Part shown: positions 19,531 to 28,484 of the stretch, one piece after another
Numbering within the stretch: the stretch's first letter is position 1
Layout: each line of letters starts with the position of its first letter
Source: an uncultured Draconibacterium sp.
GTDB taxonomy: Bacteria > Bacteroidota > Bacteroidia > Bacteroidales > Prolixibacteraceae
Direction of reading: 5' to 3'
NCBI RefSeq assembly: GCF_913060805.1
Contig: NZ_CAJXTC010000029.1
Span: 1 to 64,000 of the forward strand
DNA: 64,000 nucleotides
Notes under the pieces: model-generated
Databases searched by the model: none
The model's input: the letters and a program-made list of their open reading frames with translations, nothing else
Told to the model about the DNA's origin: nothing
Translations under genes and position numbers: made by a program

Positions 19531-22500
19531 TTATTCCACTCCAACCAAATCAATCTCTTTCATCAACCGGCCGGTTTCGGTGAGGGCTACTATTATTTTT
19601 TGGTAGTGTTCAATATCGTGGAATGTTAGTGTGCGGCCTTTGCGGTCTTTTAGCCATTTTTGTGCAGGCTGGTAGCCGCCAATATAAAATTCCCAGGCAC
19701 TTTGCGGCACATTGGCAAAATATTGGGTGCTGTTAATGTATACATCGCCTAAATAATCGGGGTGTTCTTCGCCCGGAGGCGTGCAGTCATAATCATACAT
19801 TTTAAACACGGGTTTATCTACCTCGTTGGTACCGGCCTCGGGGTAAGTGGTTATGGCTTGCTCTACCGTTGGGCTTTCGAGCAAATGGATTTGCCTTAAT
19901 TCTCCACCCAGTTTTACCAATTGCCAAAAGGTTTCGGTGTTTTTGGGGTATGGTACGCGCGGAAAATCAATTTTTAAAAACTCTTTGTATTTGGCGCGGT
20001 AGGCAGGCGAATGCAGCACCGCATAAATATAATCGAGGATATCGATGGGCGCAAAAGTAAACTCGCCGTCTTCTACCTCGGGTGTAAACGTTAAGCCGGT
20101 GGCTTTGGCTATTTGCTGTACTATTTTGGCATTTAGGTTGGGGATGCGCTCTTGTTGCTGATCAAATATCTCTTGTTCACCATGTCTATTAAAATATCTA
20201 TACAAAGGAGCAGTATAACCATTAGCAAATGCAGTGCCTAGTAAGTGTAAGTCAATCATTTTGTTTGAAATGAAAATAGTATTAAAACTATTACCAGGAA
20301 AAGACCTCTCAAATACTATTGCATAATTATCTTTGTTCACTATGTGTTCTGAAACCTTTTCTCTAGGATATGCATGAAATCCCTTAGACTTACCAGTATA
20401 ATATGTGTATCTTTTGTCAAAGGGTCGATATGCAATCTCAATTAACTCAGGTGAATTATTTTTTAAATCATTTTGAGCATTAATAATTTTCCAATCCCTT
20501 CCATCTTTCTTTTCAGCGTACACCTTTCTAAAATTATCAGGCTCAAGATTTATTAAATCATCTTTAGTCCGTTGTATTATCTCTTTGTCAAAGCTTATTA
20601 CTAAAGAATCCCTTTCGGTTTTAATACCAGTAGCGTAAGTTTCAAAAAGTTCATTAATCTTTATCCCCTTTGAATATTTTTTTTCGAGAGAAAAATCTTT
20701 AGGAGAAAAGAAATAGTTAGGTTTAATTGGATTCAGTTTTGTAAAATCAACTTGCGCTAAACTATGTGAATTAAGGAAATCATACTTAATTGATCTATCT
20801 CCCCATACGTCGTAATGATATACTTCACAATTATTTTTATTATTTGTTTTTTTGATCAGAAGGATAATAGCCACCCCCTGCTGAATATCAAATACGTTTT
20901 TATCTGGGTTCCCTTCTGGTGTAAGTTCTTTCCTTAGAGCACTACCGTGTAGATCCAATATATATATTAAATCAAAAGATTCCATTATTTGCTTTCTGAA
21001 CTGACGATGAATTAAACCATCTATATATCCATTGTTAGAAATAAATGCCAAGACTCCTTCATTATTCTTTTGTAGCAAAAATTGGCTAAAACGGAAGAAT
21101 TTTAGATAATCATCAGACAACGGATTTATATTCTTTTCATTTAGGTCCCTTTTATAGTCTACCATTAACTTTTCAATCCATTCTGACTTATTAGAACTAC
21201 TGACACTGTATGGTGGATTACCAATAATGCACATTACTGGTGTATCGCGTTTAATGTGGTTGGCTTCGTTGGCTTCGTTGCTTAGCCAGTTGGCCCACAG
21301 GGTTCCGGTGTCGGGGTGGTGTTTTTCGAGGCTGTTGGTAAGGTAAATGTTAAAACGTTTGGTACCACCCCGCCCTGCCTGAGGGGAAATTTTGTAGCCG
21401 GTATCGTGCAACAACATATCGAGTTTTAGGTGTGCCATGGCGTAGGATGCCATTAGCAGCTCGAAACCATTAAGGCGCGGAATAAGGTGCTCGTCGACGT
21501 AAGCACTCCAGGCTCCCTGCATGCTTTTAAATTTGGTGTGGTAAATGTGTTTTACTACTTCGGCCAAAAAGGTTCCGGTTCCGGTGGCGGGGTCGAGCAC
21601 CTGTACTTTGTGCACCTCCAACTCCTGCATTTTTTTACTGCCCTGCACGGGCACTTTTATTTTTGTTTTTGCGGTGTCGGCCAAACCCTGTGGCAGGTCG
21701 AACTCGGTTTTTAGTATATCGTCTACGGCGCGTACAATAAAATTCACCACCGGCTCGGGGGTGTACCACACACCGCGCGCTTTACGCAGTTTGGCATCGT
21801 ACTCGGCCAAAAAGGTTTCGTAAAAATGAATAATGGGATCTTGTGTTTGTGTGCTTCGGCCAAAGTTATGCAGCAGGGCATCAAGGTTTACCGCCCTAAA
21901 AACCAGTGCCAGGTTATCAACCGTGCGTTTTATCCGTTCGTCGATATCGGGACCGGCAATGTAGGTAAACAGTTTTTTCAGAAAAGGATTGGTTTTGGGT
22001 ATCAACTCGGCAGCCTCGTAGCGGCTAAAGTCTTCGGGTGTTTGGTCGTGGTAACGCGCGGCAAACATTCCGTAGGCCAGCGTTTGTGCATAAATGTCGG
22101 CAAATCCTTTTGGTGTGAGGTCGTGTATCAGTATGTTTTTAAACGATTCGTACTGATCGTTTAGCGTTGAGTTTTCGTCGTTTTCGTTGTCGGCAGTAAG
22201 TGCGCGTTCAACAATATTTTGCAGCAGGCGTGCTTTGGCCGCCATCATACCGGCCAGTTTTTTCCCCGAGCGTATGGTCTGCCCTACGTAGGTACAAAAA
22301 TCGCGCACCAGGTTTTCGAAGTTCGTAAAGTTATCAGGTAGGGGCTTAATGCTGTCTCCGTCAATTTCGCCAATGCGTATTTCGTGTACAAGCTCGCCCT
22401 CTTTAAAAAACTGAAACCAGAGGTAATCGGTAATTATCAGGTTGTCGAGTGCGTTTTTATAGCGGGTAAACTGCTCCGTGTATTGTTTGCCGTTCAGGTC

Positions 22501-22758
22501 TTTGCCAATGTCTTTGGCCTCGATGTAGCCAACGGGTATTTTCCCCTTTGTAATTACATAATCGGGGTTTCCGCAATCGGTAACTTTCGATGGTTCGTTG
22601 GTAATTTCCACTTCGGTAACCAATGTGCGGATAAGGCTTTCCAAATCGCCACGATAGGTATGTTCGCTTGATATGCCCGATTGATAACGATTATTAAGAA
22701 CAGCTAAATATTCGGAGACAGTCATAATTATGGGTTCTGATTTTTTACGAATGCCCAA
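19531..22758 (-). CDS. Single-chain restriction-modification enzyme (type IIG/ISP-like, no helicase)
   Basis: 1075 residues. The N-terminus has a PD-(D/E)xK-type nuclease pattern: Pro65-Asp66 and Glu80-Ala-Lys82. A helical coupler follows (about 140-330). The N6-adenine methyltransferase core has motif I LDPATGTGTFL (388-398) and motif IV NPPY (514-517). A target-recognition region (about 640-1000) precedes a short C-terminal tail. This matches the nuclease-coupler-methylase-TRD order of LlaGI-like type ISP enzymes, but the SF2 helicase expected between nuclease and coupler is absent. It should methylate adenine and cut in one polypeptide. No separate methylase or specificity gene is present. 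Confidence 0.88.
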   Translation of the reverse strand: MGIRKKSEPIIMTVSEYLAVLNNRYQSGISSEHTYRGDLESLIRTLVTEVEITNEPSKVTDCGNPDYVITKGKIPVGYIEAKDIGKDLNGKQYTEQFTRYKNALDNLIITDYLWFQFFKEGELVHEIRIGEIDGDSIKPLPDNFTNFENLVRDFCTYVGQTIRSGKKLAGMMAAKARLLQNIVERALTADNENDENSTLNDQYESFKNILIHDLTPKGFADIYAQTLAYGMFAARYHDQTPEDFSRYEAAELIPKTNPFLKKLFTYIAGPDIDERIKRTVDNLALVFRAVNLDALLHNFGRSTQTQDPIIHFYETFLAEYDAKLRKARGVWYTPEPVVNFIVRAVDDILKTEFDLPQGLADTAKTKIKVPVQGSKKMQELEVHKVQVLDPATGTGTFLAEVVKHIYHTKFKSMQGAWSAYVDEHLIPRLNGFELLMASYAMAHLKLDMLLHDTGYKISPQAGRGGTKRFNIYLTNSLEKHHPDTGTLWANWLSNEANEANHIKRDTPVMCIIGNPPYSVSSSNKSEWIEKLMVDYKRDLNEKNINPLSDDYLKFFRFSQFLLQKNNEGVLAFISNNGYIDGLIHRQFRKQIMESFDLIYILDLHGSALRKELTPEGNPDKNVFDIQQGVAIILLIKKTNNKNNCEVYHYDVWGDRSIKYDFLNSHSLAQVDFTKLNPIKPNYFFSPKDFSLEKKYSKGIKINELFETYATGIKTERDSLVISFDKEIIQRTKDDLINLEPDNFRKVYAEKKDGRDWKIINAQNDLKNNSPELIEIAYRPFDKRYTYYTGKSKGFHAYPREKVSEHIVNKDNYAIVFERSFPGNSFNTIFISNKMIDLHLLGTAFANGYTAPLYRYFNRHGEQEIFDQQQERIPNLNAKIVQQIAKATGLTFTPEVEDGEFTFAPIDILDYIYAVLHSPAYRAKYKEFLKIDFPRVPYPKNTETFWQLVKLGGELRQIHLLESPTVEQAITTYPEAGTNEVDKPVFKMYDYDCTPPGEEHPDYLGDVYINSTQYFANVPQSAWEFYIGGYQPAQKWLKDRKGRTLTFHDIEHYQKIIVALTETGRLMKEIDLVGVE

Positions 22759-22938
22759 TTTAGCAATTATTTCGTGATTATGGATTTATGTAAAGTGGAA
22801 TATTAAGGGGTATTCTTTTTAACCTTTCTTATCAGATCCGGATATGCAACAAAAAGCTACCGGTCACAAATTGCCATCTATATGGAGAAAACAATTTTAT
22901 TCCTTTTTAAGGATGGGAATATGTTAACAGGACTGCTA

Positions 22939-23370
22939 TTATTGTTTTTTAAATTGATACCTATAAAATCCAATTCCCTTATGGGCAGAAATTATGATTT
23001 CGGAATTAGCTGCTTTGATATCATATTCTCCGTCTAAAACTAAGTTACTGTCAAAGTCAGCATACCATCCATTCTCATCAATAAAAATGATTTTATTTCC
23101 CTTTATCTCAAAATTTCCAGTACCTCCTGCAGGTAGGTGGTTATCGCCACTTGAACACGAATAATTTCCATTTTCAAATTCGATGGTTACTTCATTCGAA
23201 AGCTCCATTTCGTCATAGAAAATAGGATCTTCGGAATACTCAACAGTAAAGGTGCCTATATAAACACCTTGTAAGTTTGAAATGGAAAGTTCTTCGTCTT
23301 TGCTGCAGCTTACAAAACACATAATAATAAGTGCTAAGGTGATATTCTTTATTTTTAAACGGTATCTCAT
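22939..23370 (-). CDS. Small lipoprotein of unknown function
   Basis: The start at 23370 (MRYRLKIKN) gives 143 residues. The longer frame to 23430 overlaps the upstream gene's 3' end. Lipobox CFVSC is followed by SKDEE. The rest is predicted beta-rich (GVYIGTFTVEY, VTIEFENGNYSC, GNKIIFIDENGWYADF), which suggests a small barrel like a lipocalin. It pairs with the next lipoprotein gene 13 bp upstream, and both are AT-rich with low similarity to known families. Confidence 0.7.
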   Translation of the reverse strand: MRYRLKIKNITLALIIMCFVSCSKDEELSISNLQGVYIGTFTVEYSEDPIFYDEMELSNEVTIEFENGNYSCSSGDNHLPAGGTGNFEIKGNKIIFIDENGWYADFDSNLVLDGEYDIKAANSEIIISAHKGIGFYRYQFKKQ

Positions 23371-23383
23371 TCTTGTCTGGTTT

Positions 23384-23848
23384 TTATTCAACCAATATTT
23401 GATATACTCCACTGTGTTCATTCTGTTCAAAATCCAAACCGTCTATTCCTATTTCATTGTACCTTGTATAAGCACAGCAATTTTCATTGATTACTTCGGC
23501 ATCGACATACAATGTAAAGAGATGTTCCGTTGAACTTTCAATAGAATAATTAGCGATCTGGGTTTCCCAACCGATGGTATGAATTCGAATAATATTCGCA
23601 TCGTTTTCATCAATAAAATCAAAATCAACATTGCTTTGGTCATCAAGATTTATAACCTTAATGTCATCAGCGTTTAAAACCCCTGTAGTAAAAAGATTTT
23701 CTCCTGATGTTTTATCAACCAATTCAAAATAAAATGGCGACGGAGGAGTAAAACAATCGATACCATCACAATTGTTGTTATCATTGTTTTCGCACGACCA
23801 AGCTGTAATTGCAAAAATGAAAACTAGATAGATTAGTGGTATTCTCAT
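23384..23848 (-). CDS. Small acidic lipoprotein of unknown function
   Basis: 154 residues with lipobox TAWSC (Cys19) followed by an Asn/Asp-rich linker (ENNDNNNCDG). The mature chain is strongly acidic and beta-rich. Several cysteines (CDGIDC, ENCCAY) could form disulphides. It is co-transcribed with the lipoprotein gene 13 bp downstream. I do not recognise the family. Confidence 0.7.
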   Translation of the reverse strand: MRIPLIYLVFIFAITAWSCENNDNNNCDGIDCFTPPSPFYFELVDKTSGENLFTTGVLNADDIKVINLDDQSNVDFDFIDENDANIIRIHTIGWETQIANYSIESSTEHLFTLYVDAEVINENCCAYTRYNEIGIDGLDFEQNEHSGVYQILVE

Positions 23849-23989
23849 AATTATTTTTTTGGGTAAGGTTTTATATTATGATTGTTTTGTTGAGATTAAG
23901 GTTGCGTGGCTTTTACAATTAAATAAAGCTTTCTTAACTATTACACCGCTACCGTACGATTGTTTCGTATGGTTTTTGGATTAAAGCGG

Positions 23990-24016
23990 AACGCGATGGA
24001 ATCGCGCACCAGCGAG
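23990..24016. repeat. Short dispersed intergenic repeat, copy 2
   Basis: Partner of the element at 18669-18696. The shared core is (A/T)TCGCGC(A/G)(C/A)CAGCGAGG with looser matching on the left. It lies downstream of the GNAT gene, with ACGCGATGGAATCGCGC giving local dyad symmetry. Confidence 0.4.
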
Positions 24017-24085
24017 GGGAAGAAAGGAGCAGAGAAAATGCACACCACTGCACCCGCAATGCAATTTGCAAATTGTTATCACACC

Positions 24086-24619
24086 TTATTTTTCAATTTC
24101 ATATAGCACACACTTTTCCAATGCTTTAAATTCAGAAAGTAAAGGATGAATAAAACTTTTAGTTTTTTTCATTCCAATTTTTATCATCACTTTTTCTGAT
24201 TTATTATTTATCTCTGGACAGAATGATTTAATGTTTTTCAATCCAATTTCGTTAAATGCAAATTCTAGGCATTTTTTCGCTCCTTCTGTTGCAAATCCAT
24301 TTCCCCATTCAGCTTGAGCTAATCTCCATCCAATATCTACGCAGGGAGTAAAATCAGATTCAAAAGTTTGTTCGGCAATTCCTATAAAACCTATAAATTC
24401 ATTATTATCCAATTTGTCAACGGCAAAGTAGCAGAATCCATTTTTAGAAAATTGTTTTATCATTCTTTCAACGAATTCATCGGTTTGTTCCTGTGTTGGA
24501 ATAGTCGGGAAATGTTCCATCACTTTAACATCCGAGTTAATCAATCCCATTTTAGATTTGTCCTTCTCAGTCCAAGTTCTAAATCCTAGTCTATCAGATT
24601 TGAAAATATAATTATTCAT
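24086..24619 (-). CDS. GNAT-family N-acetyltransferase (RimJ/RimL type)
   Basis: 177 residues. It begins with the usual SDRLGFRTWTEKD strand. The acetyl-CoA binding region is WGNGFATEGAKKCLEFAFNEIGL (about 110-132), a good Q/R-x-x-G-x-G/A-type motif, followed by NNKSEKVMIKIGMKKTK. It acetylates an amine, which could be a protein N-terminus or a small molecule. It stands alone among accessory lipoprotein genes with repeat-rich spacers on both sides, so it may be cassette-like cargo. Confidence 0.88.
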   Translation of the reverse strand: MNNYIFKSDRLGFRTWTEKDKSKMGLINSDVKVMEHFPTIPTQEQTDEFVERMIKQFSKNGFCYFAVDKLDNNEFIGFIGIAEQTFESDFTPCVDIGWRLAQAEWGNGFATEGAKKCLEFAFNEIGLKNIKSFCPEINNKSEKVMIKIGMKKTKSFIHPLLSEFKALEKCVLYEIEK

Positions 24620-24941
24620 TCGGTCTCTTCTAACTGTATGGTAACGGTTGGTGTGTGTGTGTGGCGTTGGGCATTTCAGCGCACTTCACTGCCAAACTAC
24701 TAATGTGTTGATTAAGTGAACTCATGTTTTTATTTGCCACCTGCTGCCCAATGACATATGACACATTGTTTGTGCTGGGCTTTTTTATTCCGGATATTAA
24801 ATGTCATTTATTAATAATAAATTTATTGCTTTTTATTTCGATTCTAAGTATTTCTTTAGAGTAAGCAGGACTGATTAATAAACTCATTGATAAATTAAAA
24901 AAAGTTCTTCATATTTCGTTATTTTGTAAAAAAGAATAAAC
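24620..24941. other. Intergenic region with TG run and imperfect palindrome
   Basis: No ORF. It contains a (TG)6-type run at 24650-24661 and then GTTGGGCA at 24666-24673, matched by TGCCCAAT at 24745-24752 as an imperfect 80-bp-spaced inverted repeat. Smaller inner complements include TTCACT with AGTGAA. The right part is AT-rich and should hold the promoter for the DUF3124 gene. It resembles the repeat-rich spacers around mobile or cassette-like genes but does not match a known element that I can name. Confidence 0.4.
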
Positions 24942-25469
24942 ATGAAATATATTTCAATTCTGTTGATGTCTTTACTTTTTGTTTGTTGTAAGAACGAAAG
25001 CAAACAGGGTGAAATTGCAAAAAAAAGAATTTTCCCAAGTCATAACTACAACTATGTTAGTATCGACAATAACAAAGTGAAATATTCTGAAACCATTTAT
25101 CTTCCGGTTTATTCTGATATTTACCAACAAGATGGAACAAAACGATACCCGATAACAATAACCGTAAGTATAAGAAACACATCACTCACAGATTCAGCTT
25201 ATATACAGTCAACTTCTTACTATGATTCATATGGAAAGATACTCCAATCTTATGTAGATTCCACTATTTTAATTTCACCGCTGGAATCAATTGAATTTGT
25301 TGTAGAAGAAAAAGAAGACTTAGGAGGCGCTGGTGCAAATTTTATTATAGAATGGGCTGCTACTAAATATGCTGACCAAATATTAATTCAAGCTGTTATG
25401 GTTAATGCTTTTAATGGTTTTTCTTTTCAAACAAATTCTAAAATTATAAAGAAAGAAATTAGAGAGTAG
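24942..25469 (+). CDS. DUF3124 lipoprotein
   Basis: 175 residues with lipobox LFVCC followed by KNESK. The DUF3124 pattern is clear: YSETIYLPVYSDIY near the start, TITVSIRNTSLTDSAYIQS, YYDSYGKILQSYVDS and VVEEKEDLGGAGANFIIEW. The family is of unknown function and probably periplasmic. It lies 20 bp upstream of a KefB-type antiporter on the same strand, so it may be an accessory protein of that transporter. Confidence 0.87.
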   Translation: MKYISILLMSLLFVCCKNESKQGEIAKKRIFPSHNYNYVSIDNNKVKYSETIYLPVYSDIYQQDGTKRYPITITVSIRNTSLTDSAYIQSTSYYDSYGKILQSYVDSTILISPLESIEFVVEEKEDLGGAGANFIIEWAATKYADQILIQAVMVNAFNGFSFQTNSKIIKKEIRE

Positions 25470-25489
25470 TTATTACTTAATAACCCTTT

Positions 25490-27469
25490 ATGGAATTTTC
25501 AATACTAACTGATATTGTTATAATATTTGCATTATCAACTTTAGTAAATTTAATTTTTACAAGATTAAAAATACCAACAGTTGTAGGGTATTTACTCACC
25601 GGTATCCTTGCCGGTCCTCATTTGCTATCATTGGTACATGGAAAACATGAAATTGAGGTTTTAGCCGAAATTGGTGTTATTTTATTGCTTTTTACTATAG
25701 GCCTGGAATTTTCTTTAAAACATCTGCTAAAAATCAGAAAAATTGTATTTTTTGGTGGCTTGCTGCAAGTCTCAATAACCGCCGGAATATTTTATATCAC
25801 ATCGGGTTTTTATGGGCTAAGTTGGCAAACAAGTATATTTATTGGTTTTCTTGCAGCTCTAAGTAGTTCAGCACTTGTGCTGAAACTATTGCAAGAACGT
25901 TCTGAACTTTCTTCTAACTATGGTCGAACCGTTTTGGGTATTCTTATATTTCAAGATTTATTATTAGTTCCATTATTATTGTTGGTAAATCTACTTGGGA
26001 AAAATGATGTTGATATTGCCAATGAATTATTATTTCTTACCCTAAAAGCATTTTTCATTATAGGATTGGTTTATGCGGGGAATAAGTGGCTTTTACCAAA
26101 GCTTTTACAATTGATAGCCATGACAAAAAACCAGGAGCTATTTATGATGAGTATTTTTCTCATTTGCCTTGCAATAGCACTTTTAACATCTCAGTTGGGG
26201 ATGTCTCTGGCATTTGGTGCTTTTTTAGCGGGACTAATGATTTCTGAATCACAATACAGCCACAACGCATTTTCAAATCTAATTCCATTTAAAGATACAT
26301 TTACAAGCTTCTTTTTTGTATCCATTGGTATGCTATTGGACATGAATTTTGTGATAGATAATTATCAACTGGTTATTTTTAGCGTAGTTCTGGTCATTAT
26401 AATAAAAACAATAATTGCAGGTGGTACAGGATTTATTTTAGGTCATACCTTGCGCGGTACTATATTAGTTGGACTTGCACTAAGCCAAGTCGGAGAATTC
26501 TCATTTATCCTGGCCAAAATTGGACTAGACAACGCCATAATTAATTATTATTATTATCAGTTGTTTTTAGCTGTTGCAGTAATTACAATGGCTTTAACTC
26601 CCTTTTTAATGAGAATTTCAAAGCCACTGGCAAATGTTTTCTTGAAATTACCACTGCCAAAATTTTTGATAAATGGAATATTTCCGTTAAAAGAAATCGA
26701 AATACCGGATTTTAAAAATCATCTTGTAATTATTGGAACAGACACAAGCGCCCTAAAACTTTCTTTAATGGCCAAATTAAATAATATACACCATGTGTCA
26801 ATTATTTTTGACCCACTAATTGCAAAAGAAAAAATTCAAAAAGGAGATTTCGTTATATATGGTGATGCTGTTAATGAACCAATATTATTAAAAGCTCATG
26901 CAGATACCGCAGAGATTATTTTAATTTCTGTTGGAAGATTAATCCCTTCCATGGCAATAATAGAAAAAGTTAGAAATCTAAATAAACAAGCATATATTAT
27001 AGCTCGGGCAAAACATATTCAAAATGTGGAACAATTATACAGACTAGGGGCAGACCAGGTTTTACCTGAAAAACTTGAAATTGCAATAGATTTATTTAAT
27101 AGAATTCTGGTTAGGAAATTATATCCACAAAAGGAGGTTAATCGCATTTTAACTCATATAAGAAATTTGAATTTGGGGAAATTCTCAGAGAAAGATATTA
27201 TTAACCAACCAACAATATTTGATGACTTGTGGAATATGAATATTTCTGCAATTAATATAGAACCAAATTCTCTTGCTGATATGAAATCTCTTTCTGAGAT
27301 TCAGTTGAGAAGTAAAACGGGAGTTACTCTTTTGGCAGTAAAAAGGGGTGCATCAATAATTGAACATCCAAATCCGAGTATCATTTTTCAGCCTAATGAT
27401 ATTGTTTATCTACTTGGTAATCCGGAACAAATTAATTTGGCTATTGAATTGTTTAACAAAGAATTTTAA
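25490..27469 (+). CDS. Monovalent cation:proton antiporter, CPA2 (KefB type) with TrkA domains
   Basis: 659 residues. About 12-13 membrane helices (1-385) form a Na+/H+ exchanger domain with LLLFTIGLEFSL (an early conserved motif) and GAFLAGLMISES. A cytoplasmic TrkA-N (RCK) domain follows (about 405-520, HLVIIGTDTSALKLSL), then a TrkA-C domain (about 570-655, ending DIVYLLGNPEQINLAIELF). The strand-1 glycine pattern is G-T-D-T-S rather than classical GxGxxG. It probably exports K+ or Na+ in exchange for protons, with nucleotide or redox gating by RCK. It is the last chromosomal gene before the conjugative element. Confidence 0.92.
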   Translation: MEFSILTDIVIIFALSTLVNLIFTRLKIPTVVGYLLTGILAGPHLLSLVHGKHEIEVLAEIGVILLLFTIGLEFSLKHLLKIRKIVFFGGLLQVSITAGIFYITSGFYGLSWQTSIFIGFLAALSSSALVLKLLQERSELSSNYGRTVLGILIFQDLLLVPLLLLVNLLGKNDVDIANELLFLTLKAFFIIGLVYAGNKWLLPKLLQLIAMTKNQELFMMSIFLICLAIALLTSQLGMSLAFGAFLAGLMISESQYSHNAFSNLIPFKDTFTSFFFVSIGMLLDMNFVIDNYQLVIFSVVLVIIIKTIIAGGTGFILGHTLRGTILVGLALSQVGEFSFILAKIGLDNAIINYYYYQLFLAVAVITMALTPFLMRISKPLANVFLKLPLPKFLINGIFPLKEIEIPDFKNHLVIIGTDTSALKLSLMAKLNNIHHVSIIFDPLIAKEKIQKGDFVIYGDAVNEPILLKAHADTAEIILISVGRLIPSMAIIEKVRNLNKQAYIIARAKHIQNVEQLYRLGADQVLPEKLEIAIDLFNRILVRKLYPQKEVNRILTHIRNLNLGKFSEKDIINQPTIFDDLWNMNISAINIEPNSLADMKSLSEIQLRSKTGVTLLAVKRGASIIEHPNPSIIFQPNDIVYLLGNPEQINLAIELFNKEF

Positions 27470-27763
27470 ACAGACTATGATTATTTACTTTAGCCCCTGC
27501 CTTACCACACGCGGCTTCCCGAAAACAGCACAATATGCAGATCGCTGTAACTCACTGATTACAGGCTTCCTGCAGCCGCATAATCGGCCAGCAAAAATCT
27601 TAAAAAGCGTGATTCGAATCGAAAATTACATTCGATAGATTTCTTAGATTGTATTTACACCTAAAAATAATTATACTTATAATAGATGATCGTTCTGATC
27701 ATCTGTGTGTTTGGGGGTTAACATTGAAAGAGCCATTATTGAATGGCTCTTTTTAATTTATAC
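27470..27763. other. Left junction region of the conjugative element
   Basis: No convincing ORF. The first 160 bp are richer in GC than the flanks. Then come an AT-rich stretch, an inverted repeat AGATGATC-N5-GATCATCT (27684-27704) and a terminator (27727-27754). ATTCGAAT at 27612-27619 recurs at 47287-47294 beyond rteC. That is a possible but weak att core because it is short and palindromic. Confidence 0.35.
27727..27754 (+). terminator. Rho-independent terminator
   Basis: A perfect 11-bp stem AAAGAGCCATT / AATGGCTCTTT has a 4-nt loop ATTG and is followed by further T residues on the plus strand. It faces rightward, so it would stop transcripts entering the element from the antiporter side. 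It also lies just after the 3' end of the minus-strand gene at 27764. Confidence 0.75.
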
Positions 27764-27985
27764 TTAAACATCCATCCAGTCAATAATAGTACCATCGCAC
27801 GCGGGAGCATTCGGGCAATAAATATATTCATCACCCTTCTCGTCTGCATATACTTTATAGTTCCCCACTACGATTATTTCACCGCAATGAAGACACCTTT
27901 TTCTGTCCGACACCTCTGGGATATCCTCAAAAATGTAATTCTCGTTCAGGTATTTTTGTTTGTCTTTAATTTCTATTTTTTTCAT
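27764..27985 (-). CDS. Small zinc-ribbon-like protein
   Basis: 73 residues. The C-terminal two-thirds has four cysteines arranged CLHCGE ... YCPNAPAC, followed by DGTIIDW, a compact zinc-ribbon pattern seen in small mobile-element proteins. It is the last gene of the element on this side, 33 bp from the next gene. The function is unknown; nucleic-acid or protein binding is plausible. Confidence 0.6.
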   Translation of the reverse strand: MKKIEIKDKQKYLNENYIFEDIPEVSDRKRCLHCGEIIVVGNYKVYADEKGDEYIYCPNAPACDGTIIDWMDV

Positions 27986-28018
27986 TGGTTTAGCACTTAT
28001 TAATTTATCATCTATTCA

Positions 28019-28402
28019 TTACATATATTTCCAGATATTATTTCGTTTTAATTCCGAAAGCCGTTGCAGCTTATTAAAATACTTTTGCCACAAATCCTCT
28101 CTTCGTTCCGCATGGTTAACCGGATTTGTTCCATCGTCATACAGAAACAAGCGGATTATTTCACCGTTTTTATCACGCTGAACAGCATGGTCTTCGTCAG
28201 CTAATTCCAATAATAAATGATCCGGCACATTTTCATATCCGGTATAAACAGGAAGATCAAGATAGCTTAATCCCGGAAGACCTTTAATATCCTCACTATT
28301 ATAACCTAGTGGCAAATATTCCCGGTTAAAGGCCATCCACTCGTTGTTTTTGTTTTTTGCAATACCGTAAGGTAAGTTAATTCTAAAAAAATCTGATAAC
28401 AT
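28019..28402 (-). CDS. Conserved element-associated protein of unknown function
   Basis: 127 residues, soluble. The N-terminus FFRINLPYGIAKNKNNEWM and the core FLYDDGTNPVNHAERREDLW look like a hypothetical family I recall from other Bacteroidota genomes and mobile elements. It has no identifiable motif and a basic tail. It lies downstream of the relaxase in the same direction (82-bp gap). Confidence 0.6.
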   Translation of the reverse strand: MLSDFFRINLPYGIAKNKNNEWMAFNREYLPLGYNSEDIKGLPGLSYLDLPVYTGYENVPDHLLLELADEDHAVQRDKNGEIIRLFLYDDGTNPVNHAERREDLWQKYFNKLQRLSELKRNNIWKYM

Positions 28403-28484
28403 AATCTGTCGTTTTTAATATTAGATATTCAGTTGTTCGTATCGTAAAAATCGAGAATAGCCTTCGGGCATCCCGAAATTTCTG

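Noticed and set aside
24640-24780. Integron attC site
   Set aside because: The R-box order is GTTRRRY first and RYYYAAY second, opposite to attC, and no integron integrase is present.
27360-27638. Frame running from the antiporter into the junction region
   Set aside because: It overlaps the end of the antiporter gene in another frame and has no protein-like composition.
27600-27640. tRNA 3' end because of the GATTCGAATC string
   Set aside because: No acceptor or D arm can be folded around it. It is only an isolated palindrome.
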